NCBI GenBank assembly: GCA_013361075.1
Contig: JABWAJ010000377.1
Coordinates: 1 to 5,926, forward strand
Direction of reading: 5' to 3'
Origin: Saprospiraceae bacterium
Lineage (GTDB): Bacteria > Bacteroidota > Bacteroidia > Chitinophagales > Saprospiraceae
Length of the DNA: 5,926 nt
The notes beneath the pieces were generated by a model. It was not told where the DNA came from. It was given only the letters and a program-made list of their open reading frames with translations, and made no database searches. Numbering within the stretch: position 1 is the first letter of the stretch; every line of letters starts with the position of its first letter. Shown here piece after piece: positions 5,428 to 5,926 of the stretch. The translations under genes and the position numbers were made by a program.

Positions 5428-5926
5428 TTATTCTCCAATCAGAACAAAAGCACCCCAATAAATGGGAAGCTCATATTTTTCTTTAATCTTTTGCTGGGCC
5501 ATTCTTAAGGCGTCTCGCCTTGGGGTTCCATCGAGCCATTGCTGATAAAAAAGCACCATGAGTTCCCGGGTAACTTCATCTTCAACTTTCCACAGACTCA
5601 TCAGTACAGCGTGAGCACCAGCAGCTTGCAAAGCCCTTTGCAAGCCATAAACTCCTTCACCATTACTGATATTGCCAAGTCCCGTTTCACAGGCACTCAA
5701 TACAACGATTTCTGTTTGATCAAGCTGAAGGTTCAGGGCTTCAAGAGCAGTCAGGATGCCGTCTTCTGCATCGGGTACGGTAGTCATACTGTCAAGGGTA
5801 TATTGGGCGCCTGCCCAGAAAAGCATGGAATTTAGATAAGGATTCTGAATCGGATTTGTTCGCTTTTCTGCTGAGGATTTACCAATTTTATTGCCCGTGA
5901 AAACGCCGTGGGTTGCAAGGTGAAGG
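5428..5926 (-). CDS. CHAT-domain cysteine protease-like protein, C-terminal part (runs off right edge)
   Basis: The frame is open from the window edge to TAA at 5428-5430 and gives 165 residues, nearly all of the C-terminal half of a CHAT (caspase HetF associated with TPRs) domain. Both members of the predicted catalytic dyad are present: His in LHLATHG (codon 5908-5910) and Cys in VVLSACETG (codon 5689-5691). The rest of the fold is intact: GEGVYGLQRALQAAGA, SLWKVEDEVTRELMVLFY, a helix with TPRRDALRMAQQ and the terminal strand YWGAFVLIGE. An ATG at 5826 lies between His and Cys, so it is not the start. Bacteroidota CHAT proteins usually carry N-terminal TPR repeats, which would be outside this window. 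CHAT proteins include separases and gasdermin- or Csx30-cleaving proteases; the substrate here is unknown. It is the upstream partner of the sigma and membrane protein genes. Confidence 0.93.
   Translation of the reverse strand, partial: LHLATHGVFTGNKIGKSSAEKRTNPIQNPYLNSMLFWAGAQYTLDSMTTVPDAEDGILTALEALNLQLDQTEIVVLSACETGLGNISNGEGVYGLQRALQAAGAHAVLMSLWKVEDEVTRELMVLFYQQWLDGTPRRDALRMAQQKIKEKYELPIYWGAFVLIGE
5433..5436 (-). promoter_or_regulatory. Ribosome binding site of the sigma gene, inside the CHAT gene
   Basis: The minus strand reads GGAG-AATAAG-ATG, a Shine-Dalgarno core with six-base spacing to ATG 5426. The core belongs to the last Gly-Glu codons of the CHAT gene and the spacer contains its TAA stop. 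This decides the ATG over the upstream TTG at 5438 and implies that sigma translation may be coupled to termination on the CHAT reading frame. Confidence 0.6.

Noticed and set aside
5428..5826. A short 132-residue CHAT protein starting at the ATG at 5826
   Set aside because: The frame continues upstream to the window edge and includes the catalytic His motif LATHG, so the internal ATG is not the gene start.
5539..5835. A 98-codon plus-strand frame antisense to the CHAT gene
   Set aside because: The opposite strand carries the conserved CHAT motifs with both catalytic residues, so this frame is a shadow.
1..5926. CRISPR array or Cas genes that would make the CHAT/sigma operon a type III-E-like locus
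   Set aside because: No regularly spaced direct repeats and no Cas-like protein are present in the window; the resemblance is only in the CHAT and sigma gene pairing.

Overview
The window looks like chromosomal DNA of a Bacteroidota bacterium, most likely from the Saprospiria/Chitinophagia side. Evidence: a secreted multidomain protein with SprB-type repeats, a SYDPNDK (DUF7619-like) domain and a type IX secretion C-terminal sorting tail; a TAnnTTTG-type promoter box; and a CHAT / sigma-70 family gene pair typical of large-genome Bacteroidota. No rRNA, tRNA, CRISPR array, insertion sequence or attachment site was seen.

Layout. (1) 1-389, minus: 5' part of a gene running off the left edge, for an uncharacterised helical Bacteroidota protein. 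(2) 390-592: AT-rich divergent intergenic region with a good promoter box for the left gene, weaker boxes for the right gene, and two near-identical imperfect palindromes, one toward each gene. (3) 593-3625, plus: a 1010-residue T9SS-exported cell-surface or secreted protein of stacked beta-sandwich domains, closed by a strong intrinsic terminator at 3680-3715. (4) 3716-3783: a short convergent spacer that holds a small in-frame echo of the preceding gene's 3' end. (5) 5926 down to 3784, minus: a compact three-gene operon. In transcription order it encodes a CHAT-domain cysteine protease-like protein (C-terminal part only), an ECF-like sigma-70 family factor, and a single-pass membrane protein with an anti-sigma-like N-terminus and a TPR-like C-terminus. 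The CHAT and sigma genes are one base apart, with the sigma ribosome binding site inside the last CHAT codons. The sigma and membrane-protein genes are 11 bases apart.

The operon is the most interesting part. The gene order suggests a sigma factor held by a membrane-bound partner and released by, or signalling with, a CHAT protease. That would be analogous in logic to type III-E CRISPR loci, where the TPR-CHAT protease Csx29 cleaves Csx30, which binds a sigma factor. Here there is no CRISPR context, so this is inference from gene order and domains only. The T9SS protein is convergent to the operon, so it is not co-transcribed with it, and nothing visible shows that it is a target.
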